DNA from: SYLG01 sp965226945
GTDB taxonomy: Bacteria > Planctomycetota > Planctomycetia > Gemmatales > Gemmataceae
Assembly (NCBI GenBank): GCA_965226945.1
Contig: OZ245717.1
Coordinates: 4,588,001 to 4,652,000 of the forward strand
Direction: 5' to 3'
DNA length: 64,000 bases
Below the pieces are notes generated by a model, which saw nothing but the letters and a program-made list of their open reading frames with translations, was not told the DNA's origin and did no database searches. The translations under genes and the position numbers were made by a program. Positions 45,971 through 54,421 of this stretch are shown in pieces. How positions within the stretch are numbered: the first letter of the stretch is position 1; each line of letters opens with the position of its first letter.

Positions 45971-47587
45971 ATGAGTGAAATTGCGCTTAGGGAGAACAGA
46001 AGGCCGTCCTGGCTTCTGATCTTGAGCTTGCTCATCAGTCCGATCGTGGTTGCGACCATCATCAGCCTGTTCATGCATGCGATGTTGTTTCTGATTCTCT
46101 TTTTGACTCCTTCGGTGGAAACCGCCGAGTCTCAGTCTGCCGAAAAAGCGATGCAGGCGCCGCCTGACGAAACGCCGGCTGATCTGACCATCACCGACGT
46201 GGGTGACAATATTGAAGTCGCCCCGATGATCGATACCAAGGACAACACCCCGCCCGACGTGCCCGAACCGCCCATGGAGGCGGAAAAGGCGGCGGAAAAC
46301 TTGCCGATGAATGTCACACCGCCTCCCGGCGTGGGCGCGGCGAACAATGCACCGTTGGCGATCGATCTATCCGCCACCGGTTCGATGGCGTCGCTGGCCG
46401 GCAGCGGCGGCATTTATAGCCCCGGCGGAGCCGGCGGTCGTGTCGGGCAGGCCAAGCAGGACCTGATCAAGGAGCAAGGCGGCAACCCCGAGTCGGAGGC
46501 CTGCGTCGCCATGGGGCTGCGCTGGCTGGCGATGCACCAGGCCAACGACGGGCACTGGTCGATCAACGAGTTTCATAAGAGCGCACGCACGGCGCCCTTT
46601 CCCGGTGGCCAGGTGATCCAGTGCGATTGCCAGAACCGCGGCAACAAAAACGACGACATCGCCGCGACCGGACTGGCCCTGCTCCCCTTCCTTGGGGCTG
46701 GGGTCACCCACAAGCCTCCGAAGGAGAAGGTGGAGGTCGACTACACCAAGTCGGTTTTGGCCGGGCTCAATTACCTGATCAAGCGCCAGAACAAGGAGGG
46801 CTCGTTTTCATCGACCACCTACAGTCATGCGATCGCGACCATGGCCATGTGCGAGGCATTTGGCCTGACCAACGATCCGTTGCTCAAGCAATCGGCTCAG
46901 AGGGGGCTTGACAACATTTTCGCGATTCAAGATCCAGTCCACGGCGGCTGGCGTTATTCGCCGCGCGAAGCCGGCGACCTGTCGGTTACCGGCTGGATTT
47001 TGATGGCGCTCAAGAGCGGCCAGATGGCGGGCTTGAGGGTCAACACCCAGCGCATGAAGCTGATGGAGCAATTCATCGATTCCTGCCAGGACAAAAAGAG
47101 CAAGGGGTCGTTCTTCTACACACCCACGGAACCAGGGAATGTGCTGACGATGACGAGCGTCGGCATGCTTTGCAAGCTCTACCTGGGAATCCGGCCAGTC
47201 AATGCCGATTTGCAAGCGGGCGTCGAGATGCTCAAAAAGACCGGGCCGGGAAAAACCACCGACATTTACTATCTCTATTATGCCACGCAAACGATGCACC
47301 ACATGGGGCCGGTCGCCGGTTCCTGGAAATTCTGGAATGAAGGCGACGACGGTTCGGGCCGCAATGGAATTCGCAACTATTTCGTGGCGCGCCAGTACGG
47401 CGGACCGCGTTCGCCCGCGGCAAGCAAGGCCCACCAAAAAGGAAGCTTCTTTATCGGCACGAGTCCGGGAAGCATTTCGGATAACGAAGGGGGCCGGCTC
47501 ATGCACACTTCGCTGTCCCTTTTGAGCCTGGAGGTCTACTACCGGCACCTACCGCTTTATCGCCGGGAACTTGCCGGTGGGAATTGA
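45971..47587 (+). CDS. Membrane-anchored terpene-cyclase/prenyltransferase-fold (alpha-toroid) protein
   Basis: The 538-residue protein has one N-terminal transmembrane helix (about 16-46), a Pro/acidic spacer to about 125, then an alpha/alpha-toroid domain: GLRWLAMHQANDGHWS, GLNYLIKRQNKEGSF, GLDNIFAIQDPVHGGWRY, each with the QxxxG-W type repeat of squalene cyclases and prenyltransferases. The cyclase DxDD motif is not seen, so it is probably a binding module, not an enzyme. AGGTAGGT before the ATG at 45971 supports that start over 45929. Confidence 0.75.
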   Translation: MSEIALRENRRPSWLLILSLLISPIVVATIISLFMHAMLFLILFLTPSVETAESQSAEKAMQAPPDETPADLTITDVGDNIEVAPMIDTKDNTPPDVPEPPMEAEKAAENLPMNVTPPPGVGAANNAPLAIDLSATGSMASLAGSGGIYSPGGAGGRVGQAKQDLIKEQGGNPESEACVAMGLRWLAMHQANDGHWSINEFHKSARTAPFPGGQVIQCDCQNRGNKNDDIAATGLALLPFLGAGVTHKPPKEKVEVDYTKSVLAGLNYLIKRQNKEGSFSSTTYSHAIATMAMCEAFGLTNDPLLKQSAQRGLDNIFAIQDPVHGGWRYSPREAGDLSVTGWILMALKSGQMAGLRVNTQRMKLMEQFIDSCQDKKSKGSFFYTPTEPGNVLTMTSVGMLCKLYLGIRPVNADLQAGVEMLKKTGPGKTTDIYYLYYATQTMHHMGPVAGSWKFWNEGDDGSGRNGIRNYFVARQYGGPRSPAASKAHQKGSFFIGTSPGSISDNEGGRLMHTSLSLLSLEVYYRHLPLYRRELAGGN

Positions 47588-47660
47588 TCCCGGCCGGTCC
47601 TAGGTTAGCGGGAATTCTCTGCTTCTCTCCTTTGCGGTGAACCTCCCGAGGACCTTTGCC

Positions 47661-48476
47661 ATGGCACCGATCGATCGTCGTCATTTTGGCCGGTTGGCCG
47701 CTGCCTCTGTTCTTGCTCCGGCGGCACTTGCGCGCGCCGCGTCGAACGCCGGTGTGGCGATCGCGTCCTCCAAACCCCAATGGCGCTCGCTTTTCGATGG
47801 CAAGTCGCTCGATGGTTGGACGCCGAAGATCCGCTACTTCGACTTGGGAGATAACTACAAGAACACCTTCCGCGTCGAAGATGGCCTGATCAAGGTCCGC
47901 TACGACGGCTACGACGACTTTGGCGAGAAGTTTGGCCACCTCTTCTTCAAGGAGAGCTTTTCCAAGTACCGCCTGCGCGTCGAGTACCGGTTTGTCGGCG
48001 AACAGGCCAAGGGTGGGCCGGGCTGGGCCCTTCGCAATTCCGGCGCGATGATCCATTGCCAGGATCCCAAATCAATGCTCAAGGATCAGGATTTTCCGGT
48101 ATCGATCGAGGTGCAATACCTGGGCGGCGATGGCCGCAGTCCCCGCACCACATGCAATTTGTGCACGCCGGGAACGAATGTGGTCATGGAAGGCAAGCTG
48201 GTGACCCAGCACTGCTACAACTCCAAGTCGCCGACTTTTCATGGCGACCAGTGGGTCACGGCCGAGGTCGAAATCCTGGGCGATGGACTGGTCAAGCACC
48301 TCGTCAACGGTCAACCTGTGCTGAGCTATGAAAAGCCGCAATACGATCCGCGCGACAAGTATGCCAAGCCGTTGATCAAGGGAGAGAACCTGTTGATCTC
48401 CAGCGGCTACATTTCTTTGCAAGCTGAAAGCCATCCGATCGATTTTCGCAAAGTGGAGATTATGGTGCTCGACTGA
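47661..48476 (+). CDS. Tat-exported DUF1080 (3-keto-disaccharide hydrolase) protein
   Basis: The 271-residue protein has a Tat signal (DRRHFGRLAAAS) and one DUF1080 domain: WRSLFDGKSLDGWTPKI, RVEYRFVGEQ, NSGAMIHCQDPKSM and EVQYLGGDGRS, ending PIDFRKVEIMVLD. The family acts on 3-keto sugars in some members; substrate here unknown. GAGGA 8 bases before the ATG at 47661 supports this start over a GTG at 47637. It follows the toroid-protein gene after 73 bases and may be in the same operon. Confidence 0.84.
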   Translation: MAPIDRRHFGRLAAASVLAPAALARAASNAGVAIASSKPQWRSLFDGKSLDGWTPKIRYFDLGDNYKNTFRVEDGLIKVRYDGYDDFGEKFGHLFFKESFSKYRLRVEYRFVGEQAKGGPGWALRNSGAMIHCQDPKSMLKDQDFPVSIEVQYLGGDGRSPRTTCNLCTPGTNVVMEGKLVTQHCYNSKSPTFHGDQWVTAEVEILGDGLVKHLVNGQPVLSYEKPQYDPRDKYAKPLIKGENLLISSGYISLQAESHPIDFRKVEIMVLD

Positions 48477-48497
48477 TTGAGTTGGCCAAAAGCCATC

Positions 48498-48621
48498 CTC
48501 ACGCGGAGACGCGGAGAAAAAGAGGAGCGGCCTCAAGGGAGGTTTCGGTTTACGTTCCATCATTTCCATGGAGTAATGGTCTTCGCGCTTTTCTGCTTTT
48601 CTCTCCGTGCCTCCGCGTGAA
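48498..48621. repeat. REP/MITE-like inverted repeat element
   Basis: TCACGCGGAGACGCGGAGA (from 48499) is matched on the other strand by TCACGCGGAGGCACGGAGA read from 48620 downward, two differences in 19, with about 75 bases between. Sequences of this CGCGGAGAC-CGGAG type are common dispersed repeats in many bacterial genomes. It sits in the 336-base spacer between convergent genes (48477-48812), which otherwise holds only the terminator of the minus-strand gene. Confidence 0.6.
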
Positions 48622-48726
48622 ATTGCTTTATCCGTAAACAGTTGGGGAACGGTCGCCGACCGGCAACGGCCATTCGTGGCCAAGCGAACGTCGCGGCAGT
48701 ACGGTCCTCAAACCTCAGCATTCAAA

Positions 48727-48764
48727 TAAAAATCCCCTGGATCGACTTCCGTCGTTCCAGGGGA
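48727..48764 (-). terminator. Intrinsic terminator of the repeat-protein gene
   Basis: TCCCCTGGA (48733-48741) pairs with TCCAGGGGA (48756-48764), with an inner CGAC/GTCG. On the minus strand a T-rich run follows (48732 downward). It lies about 50 bases after the stop of the gene ending at 48813. Confidence 0.85.
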
Positions 48765-48812
48765 ATGGGCGAACAGGAAAAGGTTGGGCCGCGAAGGCCC
48801 ACCCTTTTTTGG

Positions 48813-50759
48813 TTACTTGATCTTTTTCGACAGCTCTTCGATCATCTTTTCGATCTTGTCCATCCGCTTGTTGAGCTGCTCGAGTTTGGCACTTTCGGAA
48901 GGAACTCTCGAGCGGGCTTCGATGATCCGGCCTTCGACCTTTTTGTTGAGTTCCGTCATATCGCCGGTGAACTTGAGCTGAAGTTGTTTAGCATTCTCGG
49001 CTTCCTTCAGCGCTTGGGCACGCAGTTCCTCTGCTTTTTTGCGCAGGGTCATGGCTTCGGCTTGAGCCGCATCGGCGGCCTTGAGCACCTTTTGCAGTTC
49101 GAGGATCTCCGTCTTCGCCTTGCCGTCGGATTCGACTTTGAATCCCTTGCCATCTTCGCTGATCACCAGTTTCATCACGCCGCTAGCGGTCGTTCCGGGA
49201 AGCGGAAAGGTTTTGGTTTCGCCGTTGATCACAATGGAAGCGGTGTTGGGCTTGGCGCCGGGCGCGGCCTTGGCAGCTTCTACCATCCGGCCTTCGACCT
49301 TTCGGACTTCTTCCACCCTGCGCGCTTCTTCGACCCGGCGGGGCAATTCGATCTTGCGAGTTTCCGTTCTCAGTTCGATGGCCCTTTCCTTGGTGCCGAT
49401 CACTTCGACCTTGGGCGGGCCGTCTCCCTTGATTTCGATGCGCAGTTCAATCGTCTTGGTATTTGGATCGGCCTTGGCCTTATCCAATTCCACCCTGTAT
49501 TTTTCCGCTTTCGCCTTGGCCTCGTCGGCCTTCGCTTTGACCTCATCCGCTTTCGCTTGGGCCTGCGCAATCATGACGTTCTTTACGGCCCTTGCTGTTT
49601 CTTCGCCCACCTTGGCCGCTTCGAGTTTTTTGAGGATGAGGGCCCTTTCTTCGCCCGCCTTGGCGGCTTCCACCTTCTTGAGGATGAGGGCATTGGCATC
49701 GGCGGGGGTAGCGGTGGCCTTTACGTCGTCCTGGATGACCTTCACTTCGCCGTTCGGAAGAACCTGAACCTGGATGATGTGGGCCTTTTTATCGTCGTCG
49801 AAGGCCTTGATGATGGCGGTCTTGACGAACTCCTTCTTTCCTTCTTCGCCCTTGGGCGCGACCTGGGTGATCGTGAAGGTTTGGGGCGTACCAGTCTTGG
49901 CGCCTTCGGTCTGGGTGACGGTGATGGTTCCGGTGCCGGTTACCGTGGAGCCTTCCAGCTTGCGCAGGGTGATCGCCTTCGCCGGATCGACCTTGCTCAA
50001 CTGAACATTGACCGTTTCGCTCTTGATCACCGCCGGATTCGCGGGGTCGGCCTTGGACATGATCACATTGACCGATGCGGGCAGTGGCGCGTCTTTGGGC
50101 AACGCCACCTTGCTCATGAGGACCTTGATGTTTTCCGCTTTGACCGCCTCCACCTTGGGCTCTTCGACCTTCTTGAGGAGCACTTTGACATTTTCGATCT
50201 TGGGCTCGATCTTGATTCCCTCGACCTTGATGGCGGGAGCCGCCACGTCCACCTTGGGCAGCGTAATCTGGCGCAATTCCACCTTGGGGATTTCGATTTT
50301 GACGCCATCGACCTTGATGCCGCCGACGTCTTGCAAGATCACCTTGGGTTCATCGGCCTTGGCAACGGCCACGTTCTTGGCTTCGATCTTTTTGCCTTCG
50401 ACGACCTTCACATCGGCCTTGGCGACAGCCACATTCTTGGCTTCGATCTTTTTGCCTTCGACGACCTTCACATCGGCCTTGGCGACAGCCACATTCTTGG
50501 CTTCGATCTTTTTGCCTTCGACGACCTTCACATCGGCCTTGGCGACAGCCACGTTCTTGGCTTCGATCTTTTGGCCTTCGACGACCTTCACATCGGCCTT
50601 GGCAACGACCACGTTCTTGGCTTCGATCTTTTGGCCTTCGACGACCTTGACCTCGGTCGCCTTATTTTCGGCCTTGGGCTTGGTCTCCTTGGCCGACTGC
50701 ATCGGCAAGGAGTTGCTGATTCCAAACAGCATCATGAGCGCAAACTTCCAGGTAATCAT
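48813..50759 (-). CDS. Exported Lys/Val-rich repeat protein in an ECF sigma operon
   Basis: The 648-residue protein has a signal-like N-terminus (MITWKFALMMLFGISNSLPM), then five nearly identical 20-residue repeats, VKVVEGKKIEAKNVAVAKAD (about 37-136). Degenerate versions continue to about 260 (VKIEIPKVELRQI, ENVKVLLKKVEEPKV). Later parts are Lys/Glu/Ala-rich with likely coiled coils at about 400-460 and 560-648. AAAGGGA precedes the ATG at 50759. Function unknown. The regular short strands would suit a stacked beta structure. It follows the sigma/anti-sigma pair on the same strand after 112 bases. Confidence 0.75.
   Translation of the reverse strand: MITWKFALMMLFGISNSLPMQSAKETKPKAENKATEVKVVEGQKIEAKNVVVAKADVKVVEGQKIEAKNVAVAKADVKVVEGKKIEAKNVAVAKADVKVVEGKKIEAKNVAVAKADVKVVEGKKIEAKNVAVAKADEPKVILQDVGGIKVDGVKIEIPKVELRQITLPKVDVAAPAIKVEGIKIEPKIENVKVLLKKVEEPKVEAVKAENIKVLMSKVALPKDAPLPASVNVIMSKADPANPAVIKSETVNVQLSKVDPAKAITLRKLEGSTVTGTGTITVTQTEGAKTGTPQTFTITQVAPKGEEGKKEFVKTAIIKAFDDDKKAHIIQVQVLPNGEVKVIQDDVKATATPADANALILKKVEAAKAGEERALILKKLEAAKVGEETARAVKNVMIAQAQAKADEVKAKADEAKAKAEKYRVELDKAKADPNTKTIELRIEIKGDGPPKVEVIGTKERAIELRTETRKIELPRRVEEARRVEEVRKVEGRMVEAAKAAPGAKPNTASIVINGETKTFPLPGTTASGVMKLVISEDGKGFKVESDGKAKTEILELQKVLKAADAAQAEAMTLRKKAEELRAQALKEAENAKQLQLKFTGDMTELNKKVEGRIIEARSRVPSESAKLEQLNKRMDKIEKMIEELSKKIK
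50351..50650 (-). repeat. Five tandem 60-base repeats
   Basis: Five exactly 60-base units with very few differences; the second and third are identical. They encode the five 20-residue repeats of the exported protein. There are no spacers, so it is not a CRISPR array. Confidence 0.95.
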
Positions 50760-50871
50760 GGAGCATCCCTTTCGAAAATCTGAAAACCAAATCAAACAAA
50801 AGCAAAGGAAGAACACAAAAAAGAGGGGAAAAGTCGCTTAATTGGCCGTTCGGTCTCTGCGGACCCGCGGC

Positions 50872-51564
50872 TTATTGCGGACTCGAAGCGCCGGAGTCGG
50901 CCGCGCCCGGGCTAGCCTGATGGGAGCCCGGCTCGCTTGGGCCCGGCTCATGGGAGTCTTGTGCCTTCGGGCTTGGCGACTCGTCGTTGACAAATCGAAA
51001 GGCCGCTTGCCGGCTTGGGAAGGCCACGCGGCTTCCCGAATCGTTTTCCACCAGGAAAATCACGGTCGATTCTTCCACTTCCACGCCCAGTCGCTTGAGC
51101 TTTTCCCGGGCAAAAAGCGGCACGATCGCCTCATCGACCGCTTCGACCGAGTCTTCCGTGGCGGGTAGACCGGCCAGACGGGGATTGCCCCGGTGCCACT
51201 CTTGTTGATTCGAGGCCGTTTGCAAGGGCGCCCGGGCCGAGGCGACTTCCGCCGGATGGGGTCGCAAAAAGGTCGCGCTTAGAAGGAAACCGGCGGCGAT
51301 GCCCGCGCCGATCATGGCCATGATTTTGCCGGCCCCCCGAAAGCTCGGTCCGGAAAAATGGGGCCCAGGCACGGAGACGGGGACGATCGCCGTCTGCGGT
51401 TTCTGGATCGCCTTGCGCCAGTGCGCTTCCTCGACCAGCCTCATGGCCAGTTCGCGCCAGATCTCTGGGTTTTCTTCGGCCCGGGCGAACAGAAAAAGAC
51501 GCTCCTGGGGGGTGGCCTCGACATCGGCAACCCGGCGCACCAGGCTCATGGTTTCCTCGTTCAT
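50872..51564 (-). CDS. Putative anti-sigma factor (membrane-anchored)
   Basis: The 230-residue protein starts MNEETMSLVRRVADVEATPQE, a helical cytoplasmic domain like those of anti-sigma factors, without a zinc HxxxCxxC motif. One transmembrane helix lies near 82-104 (IMAMIGAGIAAGFLLSATFL), and the remaining ~125 residues would be periplasmic. The ATG overlaps the stop of the ECF sigma gene (ATGA). The call as anti-sigma rests mainly on this position and topology. The long open frame upstream of 51564 overlaps the sigma gene and is not used. Confidence 0.65.
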   Translation of the reverse strand: MNEETMSLVRRVADVEATPQERLFLFARAEENPEIWRELAMRLVEEAHWRKAIQKPQTAIVPVSVPGPHFSGPSFRGAGKIMAMIGAGIAAGFLLSATFLRPHPAEVASARAPLQTASNQQEWHRGNPRLAGLPATEDSVEAVDEAIVPLFAREKLKRLGVEVEESTVIFLVENDSGSRVAFPSRQAAFRFVNDESPSPKAQDSHEPGPSEPGSHQASPGAADSGASSPQ

Positions 51565-52127
51565 GGCGTTTCTCCCAAACCGGCTTCGATCAATCGGGCG
51601 CGAAAATGGCGGCGAGCGTTTTCCAGCCGGTATTCGACGGAGCGTGCCGTCGTGCCCAGCCGATCGGCGATTTCCTTGTAACTGAGCCCTTCGTTGATCT
51701 TCATGTGCAGAATCTTTTGATGCTCGTTTTCCAGGTCTTCCCATTGCCGCCGGACGATATCGCGCGTTTCCATCGCCATCAGACCCAATAGGGGATCGGC
51801 GCAGGCTCGTTCCTGGACGCGCGTCTTCAAATCCGGACTCTGGTGCCGGCGATCCAGCCGCAATTGCCGCCTCAGCCAGTAGGCCGATTGAGTCAGCGCC
51901 ACCCGGCAAAGCCAGAAACGGCCGGTCGGCTCCTGCGATTTCGAGGCAGCCAGCGCCACCTCTTGCAGCACATCTTCGACCGCCTCGGGGCAGCCCACGC
52001 GACGACGAACCAGCCCACCCAGCCACGAACGATGATCGCCCAGAGGATCGGAACCGGCACTGATCAAGGCGGTCGGCCCGGCTGGACTGAGGTCTTGGCT
52101 TGCCATACTAGGAAGTTGCCGCTCCAT
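51561..52127 (-). CDS. ECF-type RNA polymerase sigma factor
   Basis: The 188-residue protein has region 2 (VGCPEAVEDVLQEVALAA) and region 4 (ENEHQKILHMKINEGLSYKEIADRLGTTARSVEYRLENARRHF), the layout of ECF sigma factors; the GTTARSVEYRLENAR helix would read the -35 box. I used the ATG at 52127; a TTG at 52151 is also open. Probably controls its own operon with the anti-sigma and repeat protein. No matching promoter motif could be derived from one operon. Confidence 0.87.
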   Translation of the reverse strand: MERQLPSMASQDLSPAGPTALISAGSDPLGDHRSWLGGLVRRRVGCPEAVEDVLQEVALAASKSQEPTGRFWLCRVALTQSAYWLRRQLRLDRRHQSPDLKTRVQERACADPLLGLMAMETRDIVRRQWEDLENEHQKILHMKINEGLSYKEIADRLGTTARSVEYRLENARRHFRARLIEAGLGETP

Positions 52128-52328
52128 ATCAGTTCCCGCATCGTTTAACAAAAAGTTGTTTTTTTGTCATAAAGTCATGATTTGTAAGTCTTTGAGTCAA
52201 ATAGCCGTGGCCTTGCACTTGCGAGAGTGAGAGGGCCGGGCCTCACGGGAGGTGTGAGGTCTTGGAAATGAGGAGCAAAAGATGACAATCTCTTAACTCC
52301 TGCATGGTAATCGTCTTGGGTGACTTAG

Positions 52329-52646
52329 CGTCAGGAATTCCTCGCCTCAGCCGCCGGGTTCGATCGAGAAGCGGCACCCAGAGGAGCCTCCCGACGGGTC
52401 CTTCGGGCCGTCCCGGCCGGCTGCCAAGCCCTTTTTCTCCTTTTTGCTCTGACCTCTTATTGGGCCATCGTCGCGTTTTGTTTCACGCGGATCGTTGTCA
52501 TTGAGCCAAAGTTTGATTTTTCCCCGGGCTCGCGGCTGGAGAAAGAAACCGATGGCCTGATCAAATTGACCTTGTCCGCGAACCTCTTGTTACTGGCCCC
52601 GACACTTGCCGTCGCACTGGGATGGGGCAGGCAAACATGTTCATGA
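52329..52646 (+). pseudogene. Possible remnant or unstarted small two-helix membrane protein
   Basis: Between the sigma gene and the next plus-strand gene one frame is open for 105 codons with no ATG, GTG or TTG in frame. It encodes two hydrophobic helices: ALFLLFALTSYWAIVAFCF and LIKLTLSANLLLLAPTLAVAL, joined by a charged loop (SRLEKETDG). This looks like a real membrane protein that lost its start by a frameshift or truncation, but chance cannot be excluded. The rest of the 52128-52669 spacer shows nothing else. Confidence 0.3.
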
Positions 52647-52669
52647 TCTAAAAAATCTCAGGATTTCAT

Positions 52670-52698
52670 TTGACCACTGCCAAGGCGTAGGGTATACG
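52670..52698 (+). promoter_or_regulatory. Sigma-70-type promoter for the first paralogous exported protein
   Basis: TTGACC (52670-52675), 17-base spacer, TATACG (52693-52698). It lies about 90 bases before the ATG at 52787, which has its own GGGGGGAA ribosome site. Confidence 0.6.
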
Positions 52699-52786
52699 CC
52701 GCCCTAGCTCCCAAACCATCACATCTATTGGGGGCAGGGCTCATCCGGGGGGAACCGAGCCCAATTCAAAAAGGGGGGAAATCGCC

Positions 52787-53512
52787 ATGATCCAATACCC
52801 ATTGATGGCATTGTTTGCCGCTCTGAGCGCAACATCGAATGAAGCGGTTACGCTTCCTCAAAAGACGGTCGCTACCGTGTTCACTCTGAAGGCCGGAACA
52901 GCTGGCGAGCAAGCGATCGATCTGAAGAACCAGTTCGCTTCGACCGAGAAGTCGATTCGCTGCTTCCTGGAGGCGGCTCGCGTCTCGTGGAATTTGCCGG
53001 TCTTGTTGATCGCCGCGACCGCTGACCAATATCGCTCTTCGTGGGTCGAACCCAGTCTCGAAAGTTTGCTCGCGGCCGCGAAGGCCGATCCGCACGATGC
53101 CGAGGTGGCGAGCGCCTTGATTTTCTTCCTGGCTCGTGCTCCTCATCTGATTGAACCCAACGGTCCTTACCAGCGGGCCCAACGGATCTTGCTGGAGCAC
53201 CATTGCAATCACCCGGCGATCGGCGAACTCGCAACGCAACTCAAACACGGTTGGTACGACAAGCAAGCAATTGCGCTCTTGCTCAAAATTCACCAGACCC
53301 ATGCCGACCTGGCCGTACGCAAGATTGCCAGGGCTTCTCTTGCCTGTATTTACAAGGATCAGGCGGGATGGGCGAAATGGCATAAAGATTTCGGCAATAA
53401 GGACCCGGAAAATATCGCATTCTCAAATTGCGCGACATTCATTGCCGCATTTAAAGAGTTGGATCAGACCGATCCAGAAACGCTGCTTGCAGAGAGCCGA
53501 AAGTATCAGTAA
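52787..53512 (+). CDS. Exported helical protein, paralogue 1 (unknown function)
   Basis: The 241-residue protein has a short signal-like N-terminus (MIQYPLMALFAALSAT), then LPQKTVATVFTLKAGTAGEQAIDLKNQF and helical segments YQRAQRILLEHHCNHPAIGEL and HADLAVRKIARASLACIYKDQ. The last type resembles the helical linker seen before thioredoxin-like domains in planctomycete proteins, but no thioredoxin CxxC is present. It is clearly homologous, over its whole length, to the next gene. Own promoter upstream, own terminator downstream. Confidence 0.7.
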   Translation: MIQYPLMALFAALSATSNEAVTLPQKTVATVFTLKAGTAGEQAIDLKNQFASTEKSIRCFLEAARVSWNLPVLLIAATADQYRSSWVEPSLESLLAAAKADPHDAEVASALIFFLARAPHLIEPNGPYQRAQRILLEHHCNHPAIGELATQLKHGWYDKQAIALLLKIHQTHADLAVRKIARASLACIYKDQAGWAKWHKDFGNKDPENIAFSNCATFIAAFKELDQTDPETLLAESRKYQ

Positions 53513-53550
53513 ATACTGGCAAATGGATTTGCGACTAAGTGCTTTCTCAG

Positions 53551-53577
53551 CCCTTCCTTAAAAAGAAGGGTTTTTTT
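53551..53577 (+). terminator. Intrinsic terminator after paralogue 1
   Basis: CCCTTC (53551-53556) pairs with GAAGGG (53565-53570) and seven T follow at once. The promoter of the second paralogue starts 2 bases later. Confidence 0.85.
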
Positions 53578-53578
53578 A

Positions 53579-53608
53579 TTGACATATCAATATCAGGCAA
53601 GCTATATC
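53579..53608 (+). promoter_or_regulatory. Sigma-70-type promoter for the second paralogue
   Basis: TTGACA (53579-53584), 18-base spacer, TATATC (53603-53608), directly after the terminator of the first paralogue and about 48 bases before the ATG at 53656. A strong match. Confidence 0.75.
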
Positions 53609-53655
53609 CTTGCCTGGGAAGGTGCCCAATTCCTGAGGTCTGCTAGGAGAATGCC

Positions 53656-54381
53656 ATGCTGCGAAATCGATGCTGGAGCTTGATTGCCGTTTTGGCCCTG
53701 GCCGGAGTGTCGAGCGCTGCAGAGATTCTGCCGCAGAAGACCGTCGCGGGACGATTCACCCTGAAGGCGGGCACGCCGGGCGAACAGGCCCTGGACCTGA
53801 TGAATCAGTTTCAATACCTTGAAGCGCCGATCAAACCGACGGAACGACTGGCCAGGCAATGGCTCAATTTGCCACTTTTTTACTTCTCCAATTATCTGCT
53901 TTGCGACCTTTATCCTCGCAATGAAGCTTGTTTTCATCAGGTGCTTGAGTTTGCGCGACTCGATCCCAAAAACGCGGATGTCGCCAAGGCGCTGATTTTC
54001 TTCGCTCGCTGGATGAACCCCAGCGTTGAATCCGATTGCGCGTATCAGAAAGCTCAGCGGATTCTGATCGACCACCATTTGAACCATCCGTCGATTGGTG
54101 AATATGCTAAACATGCCGCCGCCAATTGCTTCAACAAACAGGCAATCGCTCTTGTTCGTCACATCTATGAAAATCATCCTGATTCCGCGGTGCGAGCCAT
54201 GACCAAGGAAACTTTGGCCTCTCTTTACCGCAGTCAGGCGCAATTCGTCGGCATATATCAAGACATCAGTGACAAGGCCCAAGGAAATTTCATGATCAGT
54301 GGGCCGGAAAGCCAGGAGATCCGAGAGTTGATGAAAATTGGCCAAGAAAAGATACTTGAAAAAAGCCGAAAATATGAGTAG
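53656..54381 (+). CDS. Exported helical protein, paralogue 2 (unknown function)
   Basis: The 241-residue protein has a clear signal peptide (MLRNRCWSLIAVLALAGVSSAA). It matches paralogue 1 in LPQKTVA-FTLKAGT-GEQA-DL-NQF, KALIFFAR, YQKAQRILIDHHLNHPSIGEY, KQAIAL and the C-terminal SRKYE, and has the same length. TAGGAGA precedes the ATG. It arose by tandem duplication with the first gene. Function unknown; the helical repeats suggest a binding or scaffold role. Confidence 0.72.
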   Translation: MLRNRCWSLIAVLALAGVSSAAEILPQKTVAGRFTLKAGTPGEQALDLMNQFQYLEAPIKPTERLARQWLNLPLFYFSNYLLCDLYPRNEACFHQVLEFARLDPKNADVAKALIFFARWMNPSVESDCAYQKAQRILIDHHLNHPSIGEYAKHAAANCFNKQAIALVRHIYENHPDSAVRAMTKETLASLYRSQAQFVGIYQDISDKAQGNFMISGPESQEIRELMKIGQEKILEKSRKYE

Positions 54382-54421
54382 TTATTTTTGAGATGACTTG
54401 ACGGTTCAAAATGAACTTTTG

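Noticed and set aside
44718..45971. A 417-codon minus-strand frame opposite the ExbD-cluster membrane protein
   Set aside because: The plus-strand gene has a signal peptide, a membrane helix and tight operon spacing; the minus frame has neither start signals nor family motifs.
50351..50650. CRISPR array
   Set aside because: Exact 60-base coding repeats without spacers, in frame with an exported protein.
48642..50783. A 713-codon plus-strand open frame rich in FDDLHIGLGDSH repeats
   Set aside because: It is antisense to the repeat protein; the minus-strand frame has a signal peptide, a ribosome site and a terminator, and the plus frame is open only because of the 60-base repeats.
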